From Pseudomonas abietaniphila (GTDB taxonomy: Bacteria > Pseudomonadota > Gammaproteobacteria > Pseudomonadales > Pseudomonadaceae), in NCBI RefSeq assembly GCF_900100795.1, contig NZ_FNCO01000023.1, positions 1 to 64,000 on the forward strand: a stretch of 64,000 nucleotides of DNA, written 5' to 3'. Both the position numbers and the translations under genes were made by a program. Under the pieces are notes generated by a model. That model saw only the letters and a list, made by a program, of their open reading frames with translations. It did not search any database and was not told the origin of the DNA. Of this stretch, positions 50,158-59,618 are shown one piece after another. Position 1 is the first letter of the stretch; the number at the start of each line of letters is the position of its first letter.

Positions 50158-51327
50158 ATGGCAGTAGAACAGATTCAGGCCTTGGAGACCGCGAAACCTC
50201 CAAGGCTTGCAGAAAATACCACCGTCGATTCTTCTTCATCCAAGCCAAGCGGCCCCCCCTCGACTTTCGAACTCCTGTGCGAGAGATACATCTCCGCCAC
50301 GGATCGATCCCCTGCATTTGTTAATCGAATCGCGTTCGAGATGAACCGGGACGAACGTGTCCGGAAGATCTGCCGAGTCAATCTCAAAAAACATCATTGC
50401 GACATGGACGACTTCGAAGACGTTTTGCAACGCGTTTTGGAGGTTTTCTTCAAGTCTATGCTGGCAAAGACGGTCGACGCTGATGCTGTGTACGCAGTGG
50501 TATATGCGGTGGCCAGCAACGTCAGCCGTGAGGTCTATCGAGATCGGCAGAAAATGGTAGCAAACCACCGCTCCATCGAAGACATGCTTGAGATGGGAGA
50601 GGAGCTTGAGCAAGCTACCTTGGCTGAACAGGTGGAAGAAGACCACGACAGAGATATAGATACTGAAGCTGCCAAACGAAAAATGGCGGCAGCACTTCAA
50701 CGGGTGATCAACGGAGAACAAATAGTGGCTAATTCGGGCATTTTCCACATGGACCAAGACCCCATGGTATCGATGAAAAAAACACAGCCAATGTCCGATA
50801 TCGACGTTGAGCCTGCCGCAGCTACCCAGAGGCAGACAGGAAACTCCTCTCCAGCCCAAAAACGCCCGCGGGCTGGCAGTCGGGCAGAACTCTCCTCCGA
50901 TCAATCGGAACTTGTAAAAATCGGCGAAGAACTGGGGTTGCGCAACCAGGATTATGCTTTTGCGCTTGGCATCGGCCTCCCGAGGCTCTCGTCATACATT
51001 TACGGGCGTACCGCATCAGTACCTGCTGAAGTCATGAAGAAAGCACGAGATCTGCGTGCTGAAGAACCTCATATGACATCTCGTCTCGACAGGTTCAAAC
51101 GTCCCATGTCGGCAATCCTCAAGGAATGGGAGGAGCGGCTGCAAACTACAGGTGATGAGCAAATGGCCAAGCTGCTCGGGGTCACCAAAATGACCATCTA
51201 CCGGTGGCGGAATGACGATACCAAGCCAGACATCACAGCTCTAGGCCGGTACGAGCAATGGATCGATGACTTCCAAAGTCGCATTGAGAAAGCCGTTGAG
51301 CAGCGGCTCGCAGACGAACGTTCGTAA
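50158..51327 (+). CDS. Sigma-70-region-2-like protein with C-terminal HTH domains
   Basis: A 389-residue protein. Residues about 35-145 show a region-2-like layout: MDDFEDVLQRVLEVFF followed by AVVYAVASNVSREVYRDRQKM, as in ECF-type sigma factors (interaction with core RNA polymerase and -10 recognition). The C-terminal half has two HTH-like blocks: IGEELGLRNQDYAFALGIGLPRLSSYIYG and MAKLLGVTKMTIYRWRNDD. Long acidic linker between. Could be a plasmid sigma-like regulator; start context is weak. Two terminators follow. Confidence 0.65.
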   Translation: MAVEQIQALETAKPPRLAENTTVDSSSSKPSGPPSTFELLCERYISATDRSPAFVNRIAFEMNRDERVRKICRVNLKKHHCDMDDFEDVLQRVLEVFFKSMLAKTVDADAVYAVVYAVASNVSREVYRDRQKMVANHRSIEDMLEMGEELEQATLAEQVEEDHDRDIDTEAAKRKMAAALQRVINGEQIVANSGIFHMDQDPMVSMKKTQPMSDIDVEPAAATQRQTGNSSPAQKRPRAGSRAELSSDQSELVKIGEELGLRNQDYAFALGIGLPRLSSYIYGRTASVPAEVMKKARDLRAEEPHMTSRLDRFKRPMSAILKEWEERLQTTGDEQMAKLLGVTKMTIYRWRNDDTKPDITALGRYEQWIDDFQSRIEKAVEQRLADERS

Positions 51328-51338
51328 CCGAGAACTTT

Positions 51339-51368
51339 AAAAGCCCGCAGAGATGCGGGTTTTTTTTC
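51339..51368 (+). terminator. Rho-independent terminator
   Basis: AGCCCGC/GCGGGT stem plus eight T after the sigma-like gene. Confidence 0.8.
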
Positions 51369-51371
51369 AGC

Positions 51372-51403
51372 AAAAAAAAACCGACAGATGATCTGTCGGT
51401 TTG
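51372..51403 (-). terminator. Rho-independent terminator (minus strand)
   Basis: CCGACAGA/TCTGTCGG stem with a run of nine T on the minus strand; it ends the short peptide gene at 51413-51499. Confidence 0.8.
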
Positions 51404-51412
51404 GGTGGTTCA

Positions 51413-51499
51413 TTAGCGCGCTGGCGTGCCAATGCAGGCTTTGTCCGCAAACGGAAATCCGATCACGAAAAGGACAATAGAAATCAAAATCGGGGTCAT
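51413..51499 (-). CDS. 28-residue hydrophobic peptide
   Basis: ATG 51499 with ATCCTGGAGTTAACG upstream. Peptide MTPILISIVLFVIGFPFADK plus eight residues: one membrane helix or a signal-like peptide. A terminator ten bases after the stop makes it a compact transcription unit. Such units include small toxic or regulatory membrane peptides; function not established. Confidence 0.55.
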   Translation of the reverse strand: MTPILISIVLFVIGFPFADKACIGTPAR

Positions 51500-51662
51500 C
51501 GTTAACTCCAGGATGGGTGGCCATAAATTTAGGCGCTTGCCTTACCCAAAGAGATGCAGCACATGGATCAACAATCGAGCCTCCATTCCTCCAGAGGTTT
51601 GTGGCCCTGATCCTTCGTTGCTCGATGAACTCAAATCTTCCAACCCGCTCTAGGAGCCGAAC

Positions 51663-51986
51663 ATGATTTGCAATGCCGATGAGTACTTGGCCACCGGTCG
51701 ACACCATCACGTAGCTATTTTGGAAGCTGGACATCACTTCGAGGGGATATACCTGATAAAAGAGGCCCCACTCCCCTGCTTGGTCGACGATCAAGAATGT
51801 TTCGAGTTCGTTGCTTCGGATCTCACCGGCGCGATCCGTTGCGTCATCACCAGGCAGCGTGCTGGTTGGCAAAAAGGGGAAATGTTTAAAGCCCAGAGGC
51901 TGCACTTACAGGGTCGGATCATGAATGATGAGCAAGGGGTAACAGCCCAAATCAGCGAGCTGGTTCCTGTGACAATGATTTGGTAG
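51663..51986 (+). CDS. OB-fold-like small protein
   Basis: ATG 51663 follows CTAGGAGCCGAAC. The 107-residue product has the strand pattern of an OB-fold: CFEFVASDLTGAIRCVITRQ, GEMFKAQRLHLQGRIMND and TAQISELVPV. OB-folds of this size bind single-stranded nucleic acid. Not assigned to a known family. Confidence 0.6.
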   Translation: MICNADEYLATGRHHHVAILEAGHHFEGIYLIKEAPLPCLVDDQECFEFVASDLTGAIRCVITRQRAGWQKGEMFKAQRLHLQGRIMNDEQGVTAQISELVPVTMIW

Positions 51987-51988
51987 AC

Positions 51989-52025
51989 GAAAAAAAACCT
52001 TCTGAACCACCAGGGTCCAGAAGGC
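51989..52025. terminator. Bidirectional terminator
   Basis: CCTTCTGAACC/GGTCCAGAAGG stem; T-run on the minus strand, serving the converging gene at 52033. Confidence 0.75.
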
Positions 52026-52032
52026 TTCTCTC

Positions 52033-52653
52033 TCAAGTCAAAGCTTTGATGCAAGCTTTACTCAACGCAACACGGGTGACGTTGGCCATCGTCAAAACCT
52101 GATAGGCCGCCGCCACCCTCCCCTCCTCCAGTGCAGCGATCGCCAATGCGTATAACGCATCCGCCGGCACCAGCTCGTTTTCAGAGCCTGTGGAATCTTC
52201 GAACATCAAGCCAATATCATCATCGGATGAAAGCGGATCTCCTGAGCTGAGTGCCTCAAAGACTTGAGGAGCTTCTGACAGAACGATATCGAAGAACTCA
52301 ACGTACGAACGCAGTGTGACAGATGCTGGATCTGTCGAGGTTCTGCGCCCGGTGTCGAGGGAGTTTTGAACGGTGTACAGCACATACTCGACGGCTTCAA
52401 CCTCTGTCAGCAGGTCTTGATCAGCAGAAAGGAGAGCGTCCGGAACAGCCGATCCAGTGGATGCGTCAGCGAGTCTGGTCACTTCCAAATCACCACCAGC
52501 GTCACTGTAGCGACACTGAGCGATCAAGCGGATCTGAGCTTCATAGGAAGTAGAAGCGTGCACGACGTCTGAGAACATCTCCCCGTTGGGGAAAAGGCCA
52601 GAGATAAGTAGTGCGCGAGTATTGGTCTGGGTGAGCTGTGGTTGGTGGATCAT
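52033..52653 (-). CDS. Hypothetical 206-residue acidic protein
   Basis: ATG 52653 follows TTTCAGGAGATTCACAC. Predominantly helical with an acidic centre (SSDDDIGLMFEDSTGSENE) and an Ala-rich C-terminus (ALYALAIAALEEGRVAAAYQVL). No family recognised. Confidence 0.65.
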   Translation of the reverse strand: MIHQPQLTQTNTRALLISGLFPNGEMFSDVVHASTSYEAQIRLIAQCRYSDAGGDLEVTRLADASTGSAVPDALLSADQDLLTEVEAVEYVLYTVQNSLDTGRRTSTDPASVTLRSYVEFFDIVLSEAPQVFEALSSGDPLSSDDDIGLMFEDSTGSENELVPADALYALAIAALEEGRVAAAYQVLTMANVTRVALSKACIKALT

Positions 52654-52977
52654 GTGTGAATCTCCTGAAAGAGTATGCTGTTAAGGCTTTTCGCCTAACC
52701 GCCTTGCAAAGAGAGATGTGTCACACGAGTGTGTAAGAACAAAATTCCCAGAAAATCTGGAAACATGCACCCATAAGGCTGAATTCAGCGGGAATTGAAC
52801 AGATACTGAACAGGTAAACCGAGTCGTTAAATGGGCCTCGTTCTGAATACAGTTAGACCTCTACGCCCGTAGGCATTGGCCAAAGCCGGAATGGCTAATG
52901 ACCCGCCCACATCAAATCGTTACAATTTGGCAGGTTCTGTGTGATGGATTGACCATACCTTCTTGAGAGTTTTCTAG
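52654..52977. other. Intergenic region
   Basis: About 320 bases between divergent genes. A small inverted repeat TTAAGGC-TTTTC-GCCTAA at about 52680. No ORF or other motif I can support. Confidence 0.4.
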
Positions 52978-53796
52978 ATGAAACCCCTGGCAAAAATATT
53001 CAATAAACCCGCGGCGTTGCCTACGATTTCATCGGTGGTTATGGAATTGCTTGCGATGACCAGGGACCCGTCCGTTCAGCTCTCAAGCATCGCGAAAGCA
53101 GTGAGCCTGGATCAAGTGCTCGCGGCTAAGGTGCTTCGTACCGCGAACTCAGCTTATTTCGGTCGTAGCGGCACGGTCTCCAGCCTGGAGGATGCCATTT
53201 CTACTATAGGCATTCACAACTTCAGAACTACGATCATCACCAACGGTCTGTTGAAAGCGCTTCCGGATGCACCAGGCATTGTGATGCCGAGTTACTGGAA
53301 AATGGGAATGCACACAGCTTTCATGGCTTCGGCGTTAGCGGAAAAAGTTGGGCATGATCGCGAAGAGGCTTTTACCACTGGTTTGATGCAAGGTTTAGGC
53401 GTGCTGCTTATCCACCTCATCATGCCCGACGAAGCTGCCCAGGTTGTCCAAACCGTAGATGTCTTCGACTTTGCGGGCCGTCGCAGCGTAGAACAATCCA
53501 TCCTTGGATTTGATAATGCAGAGGTTGGAGCGGAGCTCCTCAAACGTTGGAAATTCCCAGTCAGCATTCAAAAAGCTCTGGTCACGTATTCCAATCGGTC
53601 ACCTCTACCCGATATGCTTGGCCAATTGCTATCAGTATCCTCGGCATATGCCTTTGGTGTGGTGACGGGGTTGGATGGTTCATCATTCGCGGAAAACATT
53701 GAGCCAGAGTTCACCAAATCGCTTTCCCTGACTAATGAATGGTTGGGTAGCTGCCGACATAAGGTGTCTGAATCTGTGCAACTGATGAATGTTTAA
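52978..53796 (+). CDS. HDOD-domain protein
   Basis: A 272-residue HDOD protein. Typical features: LPTISSVVMELLAMTRDPSVQLSSIAKAVSLDQVLAAKVLRTANSAYFG, LEDAISTIGIHNFRTTII, and GLMQGLGVLLIHLIMPDEAAQV (the metal-dependent phosphohydrolase residues of true HD domains are not retained, as is usual). HDOD proteins act in signal transduction. GAGAG precedes the ATG. First of three plus-strand genes leading to repA. Confidence 0.88.
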   Translation: MKPLAKIFNKPAALPTISSVVMELLAMTRDPSVQLSSIAKAVSLDQVLAAKVLRTANSAYFGRSGTVSSLEDAISTIGIHNFRTTIITNGLLKALPDAPGIVMPSYWKMGMHTAFMASALAEKVGHDREEAFTTGLMQGLGVLLIHLIMPDEAAQVVQTVDVFDFAGRRSVEQSILGFDNAEVGAELLKRWKFPVSIQKALVTYSNRSPLPDMLGQLLSVSSAYAFGVVTGLDGSSFAENIEPEFTKSLSLTNEWLGSCRHKVSESVQLMNV

Positions 53797-53812
53797 AAGA
53801 TAAGGATTTGTA

Positions 53813-54472
53813 GTGCACCCTGGGCTCCGCCTCTATCAGGCCATAATCGACAGATGTGAACTTCTATCCGTCCCCTTTTCGGAGGCAAGCAAGCTGTGCG
53901 GCTTTACAGCTGACACATTGGCAAGCTGCTTTGGGGATGAGTCGCGGGCAAAGCCCCGAGCCATTCATGAGGTGCTCGATCGGAAGCGAATCGACCTGAT
54001 CGCAGCCTTTCTTCAGTGCTCTGGATTCAGGGTCCTTCAAATGGCCGACGTTTTCCGTTGGGCTGATTACTGTCTGATTCAATCCTCAACTGTTTTTAAC
54101 CCTGGCTGTCAGATCGACCCGAGCCGGGAAGCTGCCGATTATTTCGAAGCCGTGAACAAAGCAGACGTGGCTACATCTCCAGATTTCATTCTTGATCAGC
54201 TCGTAGCTGCTACGTGGTCCGAGGGTCTCCGAGAGGCGGCTTTAAAAACCAACATTCCGTATGAAAAGTTGTGCTCGTGGCGGATGAAGCGTTCGATCCC
54301 TTCATTGCGAGATCTCCCCCTGATGCGTGAAGTCGCCAAGCAGATTGACATGGGAACACCATTGGTGATGATGGCATTGGGAGTCATCACCAAATCTGAT
54401 TTCATGCTCAATGGTAAGCCGATTGACATAGAGGACGAGTTGAACCACGCCTTGGATATCGACATTCTATAA
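53813..54472 (+). CDS. Hypothetical 219-residue protein
   Basis: GTG start at 53813 with AAGGATTTGTA upstream, 17 bases after the HDOD gene. Contains FTADTLASCFGDESRAKPRAIHEVLDR and CSWRMKRSIPSLRDLPLMREVAKQI, HTH-like but not a clear match to a family. Operonic with the HDOD gene. Confidence 0.6.
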   Translation: MHPGLRLYQAIIDRCELLSVPFSEASKLCGFTADTLASCFGDESRAKPRAIHEVLDRKRIDLIAAFLQCSGFRVLQMADVFRWADYCLIQSSTVFNPGCQIDPSREAADYFEAVNKADVATSPDFILDQLVAATWSEGLREAALKTNIPYEKLCSWRMKRSIPSLRDLPLMREVAKQIDMGTPLVMMALGVITKSDFMLNGKPIDIEDELNHALDIDIL

Positions 54473-54486
54473 CACGTAGCAATAAT
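54472..54486. promoter_or_regulatory. Plasmid-wide motif ACACGTAGCAATAAT
   Basis: Fifty bases before the gene at 54536, at the end of the preceding gene; almost identical to the copy before the lipoprotein gene. Confidence 0.5.
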
Positions 54487-54535
54487 TTCCTGAATACTGC
54501 TAGAATCAAGCATCAGTATTAATCAGGGTTTCCCA

Positions 54536-55477
54536 ATGCATTTCGATGCTACGATAGTTTCAACTCAACTCACTGCGTTGAACATCCCGGTCCCTTTGCC
54601 AACGATCCTCGGTGAAATATACGACATTGAGGGCGAAGTCTTCACAAGCTCTATCGACTCAGCCAGTTCAGGCGACCCTGTAGCGGCCGCCTACCTGCGG
54701 GGCATCCTTTTCAATGTGTTGCCTGCCGTATCTCCAAGGCTCAAGGCCGCGAAGTTCGATAACCCTACCCTTCCGGTGCTCATCCGTATCGGTAAAACAG
54801 AGGGCCCAAAGTTTTCAAAAGTCTTGAAGTCCTGGGTTGAGGCCGGGTGCCCGGCAGATGAACATGGCCAATATTTGGAAACTGTGTACAAGCGCGCCCA
54901 GGTTGAATGCAACACCAGCCCAATCAGTGGCGACCACCAAGTACATGCCTGCTCCGTCATGGAACAAGACGAATCAGACGCGGGTGAGCGCAGCGATGAA
55001 TCAGCCGACAGACCCTACATCAACCGGCACGTCTATGGCGCGCGTGTAGCTGTGTGCTTTTCTGCGGACTTAACCAGGAATCAGTCACACACCATTCGTA
55101 TCGAGGCGGCAGAATCATCAGGAGAGCGCTCTTACAACTGGAAGGACAAGGTTGGGATCCAGCTATCACCGCGTGAATTACCCGGAGTGCTGGCGACCTT
55201 GCTTCAGCTTCAGACACGGTTCGACGGGAAAGGACATGGAGCCCAAAACGAAAAATGGTTCACGCTTGAAAACCAAAAGGGAAAGGTGTTTCTGACTGTC
55301 AATGCAAGGGGTCAAAACGGCCGATCTCTTCCGATCGGCCCTGGTGATTGTTTTGAAGTGGTGACGTTGCTTATGGGACAGATGCTTAGGAATTCGCCGT
55401 TTCTAACATCAGAGTCGCTGCTCTCGCTTGTCAAAAGAACAGCTTCAATGTCGAACGAACCTGGCAGCACTCAGTGA
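54536..55477 (+). CDS. Hypothetical 313-residue protein beside repA
   Basis: ATG 54536 follows ATCAGGGTTTCCCA. N-terminal part is helical; the C-terminal 130 residues (VGIQLSPRELPGVLATLLQLQTRFDGKGHG; WFTLENQKGKVFLTVNAR; LPIGPGDCFEVVTLLMGQ) form a compact beta-rich block that reads like a small nucleic-acid-binding fold. It converges on repA with 10 bases between. No family recognised. Confidence 0.6.
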   Translation: MHFDATIVSTQLTALNIPVPLPTILGEIYDIEGEVFTSSIDSASSGDPVAAAYLRGILFNVLPAVSPRLKAAKFDNPTLPVLIRIGKTEGPKFSKVLKSWVEAGCPADEHGQYLETVYKRAQVECNTSPISGDHQVHACSVMEQDESDAGERSDESADRPYINRHVYGARVAVCFSADLTRNQSHTIRIEAAESSGERSYNWKDKVGIQLSPRELPGVLATLLQLQTRFDGKGHGAQNEKWFTLENQKGKVFLTVNARGQNGRSLPIGPGDCFEVVTLLMGQMLRNSPFLTSESLLSLVKRTASMSNEPGSTQ

Positions 55478-55487
55478 TAGGCCGGCT

Positions 55488-56939
55488 TCAAACGTTACTG
55501 CTCGAAAGCACAAAATCGAGCAAAACATCGGATGATGGAGATTCCGGGAACCGCTCTGCAAAAATGATCTGAACGATGCAATTCACCACCATGGTGTGCA
55601 GACCCTTTTTCTTGTAGAAGCCAAAGGCTACCTCATCCTTCCTCAATTCAGATTCGTAGCGTTGGACCAGGGCTTCCTTCCCTTCGTCGTCGAGAGCGCT
55701 GAACTCACTGCGAATCGTGTCTCGCTGAGCCGAACCCCATTGTTCGAGAAGAGTCGCCATCTGGTTACCCGGAGCAGCTGGTGGGGTCACTGAGGGCGTT
55801 TTTGCTGGCTTTTCAGCATCAGCCTTAGGCGGAGTTGTCTTTTTCGGCTGAGAAGGATTTTGGTTGGTTGGTGCATTCGCATAATTATTCTGCACGGCCG
55901 CCTTCAAATACGCAGCTGGGCTTGCGATCTTGCTCCCGTCCTTCTTGATCTGCCCCTCAGTGTAATCGGCTTGGGCTAACAAATATTCCTCATCGAAATT
56001 CATGCCGAGCTCTTCGATGTCCTTACCGCTCAGTGACAATGCCTTAAGCCGCTTTGCAACGGACGGACTGACCAGCTCAGGTGTAGGGTTAAGCCCGAGG
56101 CCTGGCTGCTTGAGCGTTTCAAGTTTGAACCAAAGCTGATCCATCTTCCGGTTCAATTTTGTAACCTGGGCAGCGATCCTGAACCGACTTTCAATGCTGT
56201 TGACCTGTTCAATCGCACGACCCAGCATCTTGTTGAAGTCGCGAAACTCAGCGTGAGGCGTCGCGGACCCAGACAGGGAGACGCTCCACTCAGTCCAGTG
56301 TGAACGATAGGTCTCGCCGTGCGGGGAGCCAAAGTATCGGGACACTATCTCGTGCAACGTCAGCGCTGAGAAGCTTGAGAAGTGATATTGCATCCGAAGA
56401 TCAATGAGATTGAAAATCTTAGGGTCCAGGAGGCGGCGTTTCATTTCAGCCGGAAAGGAAAACCTAACTGTCTGGTTGTCATCGAGGATGTAGGCTTCTG
56501 CGATAAGGTTGGCAATACCCCATTCGCTTTTACGTCCTTTAGCGTCACCTTTGTAATCGAATTCGACCTGTACCTGGGTCATGCTCTTGAGCACTTTCTT
56601 CAGGTAATCACGACTATTTGTGGTCGTGTGGCCAACGTGTTCCTCGACCTTTTTGATTGGGATGTCATGAACGGACTCTGCCTCCGGCCGCTGTTGGGCA
56701 AACTGGAGAAGCGTGTTGTAGAGTTTCCTTTGCAGAAATGTGAAATCACTTGAAGTGGACACGTTTCGCATCGACAAGGCCTCAGTCGCTTTGCGCAGCT
56801 CCACAGCCTTCGAGAGTTCTGTATCTCGGACAACCTGAAGCTTGGGAGCCCTCTTGCGTTTGGCTGGACTTGCCTCGATCGTCGGGGCCTCAGTAGGCTT
56901 GGCCCTGGAGGCTCGTGTTTTCTTGGGTTGGGTGTCCAT
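55488..56939 (-). CDS. repA: Rep_3-type plasmid replication initiator
   Basis: About 483 residues with the two winged-helix domains of Rep_3 initiators: FTFLQRKLYNTLLQFAQ and VEEHVGHTTTNSRDYLKKVLKSMTQVQVEFDY in WH1; FNLIDLRMQYHFSSFSALTLHEIVSRYF leading into WH2. A Pro/Lys-rich linker and a C-terminal helical part follow, making it longer than typical. The start is placed at ATG 56939 (MDTQPKK); an ATG at 56972 lies in an iteron-like sequence. Iteron-like AAATGTGCC/GGCACATTT copies at the start suggest autoregulation. Confidence 0.85.
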   Translation of the reverse strand: MDTQPKKTRASRAKPTEAPTIEASPAKRKRAPKLQVVRDTELSKAVELRKATEALSMRNVSTSSDFTFLQRKLYNTLLQFAQQRPEAESVHDIPIKKVEEHVGHTTTNSRDYLKKVLKSMTQVQVEFDYKGDAKGRKSEWGIANLIAEAYILDDNQTVRFSFPAEMKRRLLDPKIFNLIDLRMQYHFSSFSALTLHEIVSRYFGSPHGETYRSHWTEWSVSLSGSATPHAEFRDFNKMLGRAIEQVNSIESRFRIAAQVTKLNRKMDQLWFKLETLKQPGLGLNPTPELVSPSVAKRLKALSLSGKDIEELGMNFDEEYLLAQADYTEGQIKKDGSKIASPAAYLKAAVQNNYANAPTNQNPSQPKKTTPPKADAEKPAKTPSVTPPAAPGNQMATLLEQWGSAQRDTIRSEFSALDDEGKEALVQRYESELRKDEVAFGFYKKKGLHTMVVNCIVQIIFAERFPESPSSDVLLDFVLSSSNV

Positions 56940-58045
56940 CTTGAAATGTGCCGTCAATGACTGTGGTGGCACATTACTGGAACAAAAGTCACGAGGTCAA
57001 CGCTTTTTCGGTTCCATCGCCAGTGCTGAAATGTGCCATCTCTAGGGCTCCCCACTTCGATGTTGCTTTTGTGTTTTTCGCTTCGAGATGCGCTAGCAAA
57101 AAAACTAACAACAGCTTGTTTCTGTTTTGAATGCTTTTTTAAAGCTTTGTTAGTAAACCCATCAAACCCGCGTAACACAAGGGCTACAGCGGTTTTTCTG
57201 TGCCATGGCCAGGGCCAAATGTGCCGGGAATCTAAGCATTTGTGCCTTGGTCAGATCCTTTCTGTGCCAGCGCTAGACAAATGTGCCGTCGTTAGATTCC
57301 TATTGTGCTCTTGTTAGAGATATCCATGAAATGTGCCACGGTTAGGAAAACACCTTTCTAACGGTGGCACAAAACCGTCAAAGCCTTTATTCACAAGGGC
57401 TTCAGCCATTCTTAGGTAGATGAATCCAGATGTCAGGAATATCTAATCGTGGCACATTTTGCCACTAACGCTGGCATCTTCCCTTAACAATCCCGACATT
57501 GGCTTTAGCATTGCTCTAGCAATGGCACATTTGGGATTTGCTTGGTAGTACAAGGGGATAGCTTAGGAGGTCCGCCCCTGACGATGGCACATTTAGGCTC
57601 ATTCCACCTGGGTACCTACCTGCTCCCCTCCCTTTGACACCCCAATCAAATCCGCTCATCGCGGTGCTTCTACGTCATTAGAGACACTTATCGAGGAGGG
57701 AAGCATCGCGATGGAACTTTTCACAGTGAAATCCCTAATCAATAGGGCTCTGCTATATCACTGACGATGGCACAACAGACAAAACAAGCGGCAAGGCGAG
57801 GTCGCATGCCTAAGTGTGGGGGCCGTATTACCATCTAACGATGGCACATTTGTAAGCTCTGTCCCTAGTGATGGCACATTTGACGGGTATAAGGGGGGGC
57901 GTTGCCCCCCCGACCAGCCCCTAGCTGCGGCACAATTGGCAGAAAAGCTGTGAAAAAGACGCGAGAGGCAGACCACCATGGGTTAGAACCCGGAGGGCTC
58001 GGCAGGCAGGCTTGCGCACTACGCATGGCACAACAACCTCGTTTT
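56940..58045. other. Origin region with iterons (oriV)
   Basis: Repeats related to AAATGTGCCATCGTTAG occur in both orientations: AATGTGCC-type at about 57028, 57221, 57274 and 57333; reversed CTAACGATGGCACATTT-type at about 57448, 57523, 57580, 57765, 57840 and 57866, with weaker ones to 58025. This, next to a Rep_3 gene, marks the replication origin. One TTTCACAGTGAAA site lies within it (57719). No gene supported here. Confidence 0.8.
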
Positions 58046-58301
58046 CACAGGGGATGCGCCCGGTTTATGTCTTGCAGCGGTAGATGGGGCACTCAGTACC
58101 TTCCAGCAGTATGGAAATGAGCTGGTTACAGAGCCTAGTGCTGGGAGTTGCAAGTTGAGCCTGGAGGATGAGCGTTCAATAAGATCCTTTCATCCAAGCC
58201 TAAGGCCCCGAGAGCTTTCAGCTTGAGGTTTTCATTCCTTGAGGCTATGAAACATTCCAGGTGCCAGCTCCTACCAGGCAATGATTTTGGGCCAAAAAAA
58301 A

Positions 58302-59609
58302 GGTTCTTCACGGATTACCGGGAAAGACGCTCTTGATCTTCATGAAAAAGAATTCGCTATCCCGATAACCGTACGCCATCCGCTTGATGACCTTTATTCG
58401 ATTGTTTATTCCTTCCAACTGACCCGTGTGCATCGGCCAGCGAACCCGGCTGACGATGCCCCGCCAGTAGCCCTTTAGCCGTTTTGCAAACTGGATCAGA
58501 GCCGGTATTTCGCTTTGATGAGCATGGCGCAGCCATTGCTTCCAGTCCGATCTCCAGGCCCAAGCAGCGCCCGGTGTCCAGAGTGCTTTGAGCTCAGCCT
58601 TCATCAAATAGACCGTCATCAACGATTGGTTCGCCGCCAGCAAATCCTGCAAGTGAACCTGCTGTTCCGGTGTTTTCAGGTTCTGCGGATTGCGCAGCAA
58701 CAGCCATCGCGCTTGCTTGATGACCTTTCGAGCAGGCTTGTCGTGGCGCAGTCGATTGGCTTCGTCGACGCGGACCCGATCAATCACCTCTCGGCCATAT
58801 TTGGCCACTACATGAAAAAGGTCGTACACCACTCGCGCTTTCGGGCAGTGCTGACGAACCTCCAGGTCAAAAGCGGTATTCATGTCCATCGCCACCGCTT
58901 CGATTCGAGCACATCCTTCCGGCCCCAGCTCTTCGAAAAAGGGCCGAACCGCCGCCCGGCTTCGGCCTTCGCCGATCCATAGCACTCGTCGCGTATCGGC
59001 ATCCAACACCACACTGGCGTATCGATGCCCCTTGAACAACGCGAATTCATCCATCACCAGGCGTCGTGGTTGCGCCTTCGGCAGCGTGCTCAACGCCGCC
59101 TGTAAGGCTCGACGCTCCAGCAACCGAACGGTGTCCCAATGCAGCCCAAACATCTGGGCCACGTGCAAGGTGGGAAGTCGCTCGCAGGCCTGAATGACCG
59201 CATCGGCCAAGCGACGCGTCATGCGGGCATAGCGATCCAGCCAACTGACGGCCTCCATGCGTTTGCCACAGTCGCGGCAGGCAACACGCCTGAGCAAAAC
59301 GCTAAGGCGCACCGCACGACCGAGAATGGGCAAATCACGAATCACTCGCTCGCAATACTCATGAGTGGTTGAACAGGGTTTTAGGCACCCTCCACAGGAA
59401 GGGAATCGGTTGGCGTGGGGTGTTAGATCGATCTGGAGGGCGTCACCATCAGGCTTGATGTTGACGACAGAAAAGCCCTCCCAAAAAGGAAGGAAAGTAT
59501 TAATATCGCGCATAAGAACGCCGGTTTGTTAGATGTGTTTGCTCGCACGAACATCATCAATCAAATCGGTGTTCTTGTTTCTGTGTTTCCCGGGATTCCG
59601 TGAAGAACC
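58302..59609. mobile_element. ISL3-family insertion sequence with 8-A target duplication
   Basis: Terminal inverted repeats GGTTCTTCACGGAT (left, 58302) and the complement ATTCCGTGAAGAACC (right, ending 59609). Directly flanked on both sides by eight A (58294-58301 and 59610-59617), the expected 8-bp duplication. The element is 1,308 bases. Confidence 0.88.
58308..59513 (-). CDS. ISL3-family transposase
   Basis: A 401-residue transposase with a zinc-finger N-terminus (CGGCLKPC, CRDCGKR), HTH region, the first Asp in MDEFALFKGHRYASVVLD and the Glu in HTGQLEGINNRIKVIKR, typical of ISL3. Full length; the stop codon lies inside the left terminal repeat. Confidence 0.93.
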   Translation of the reverse strand: MRDINTFLPFWEGFSVVNIKPDGDALQIDLTPHANRFPSCGGCLKPCSTTHEYCERVIRDLPILGRAVRLSVLLRRVACRDCGKRMEAVSWLDRYARMTRRLADAVIQACERLPTLHVAQMFGLHWDTVRLLERRALQAALSTLPKAQPRRLVMDEFALFKGHRYASVVLDADTRRVLWIGEGRSRAAVRPFFEELGPEGCARIEAVAMDMNTAFDLEVRQHCPKARVVYDLFHVVAKYGREVIDRVRVDEANRLRHDKPARKVIKQARWLLLRNPQNLKTPEQQVHLQDLLAANQSLMTVYLMKAELKALWTPGAAWAWRSDWKQWLRHAHQSEIPALIQFAKRLKGYWRGIVSRVRWPMHTGQLEGINNRIKVIKRMAYGYRDSEFFFMKIKSVFPGNP

Positions 59610-59618
59610 AAAAAAAAA

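Noticed and set aside
51198..51905. 235-codon minus-strand frame
   Set aside because: Overlaps the sigma-like gene end, the terminators and the OB-fold gene; no ribosome binding site or family pattern.
56939..56972. Upstream ATG of repA
   Set aside because: It would place 11 residues encoded by iteron-like sequence before the conserved start; not decisive but less likely.
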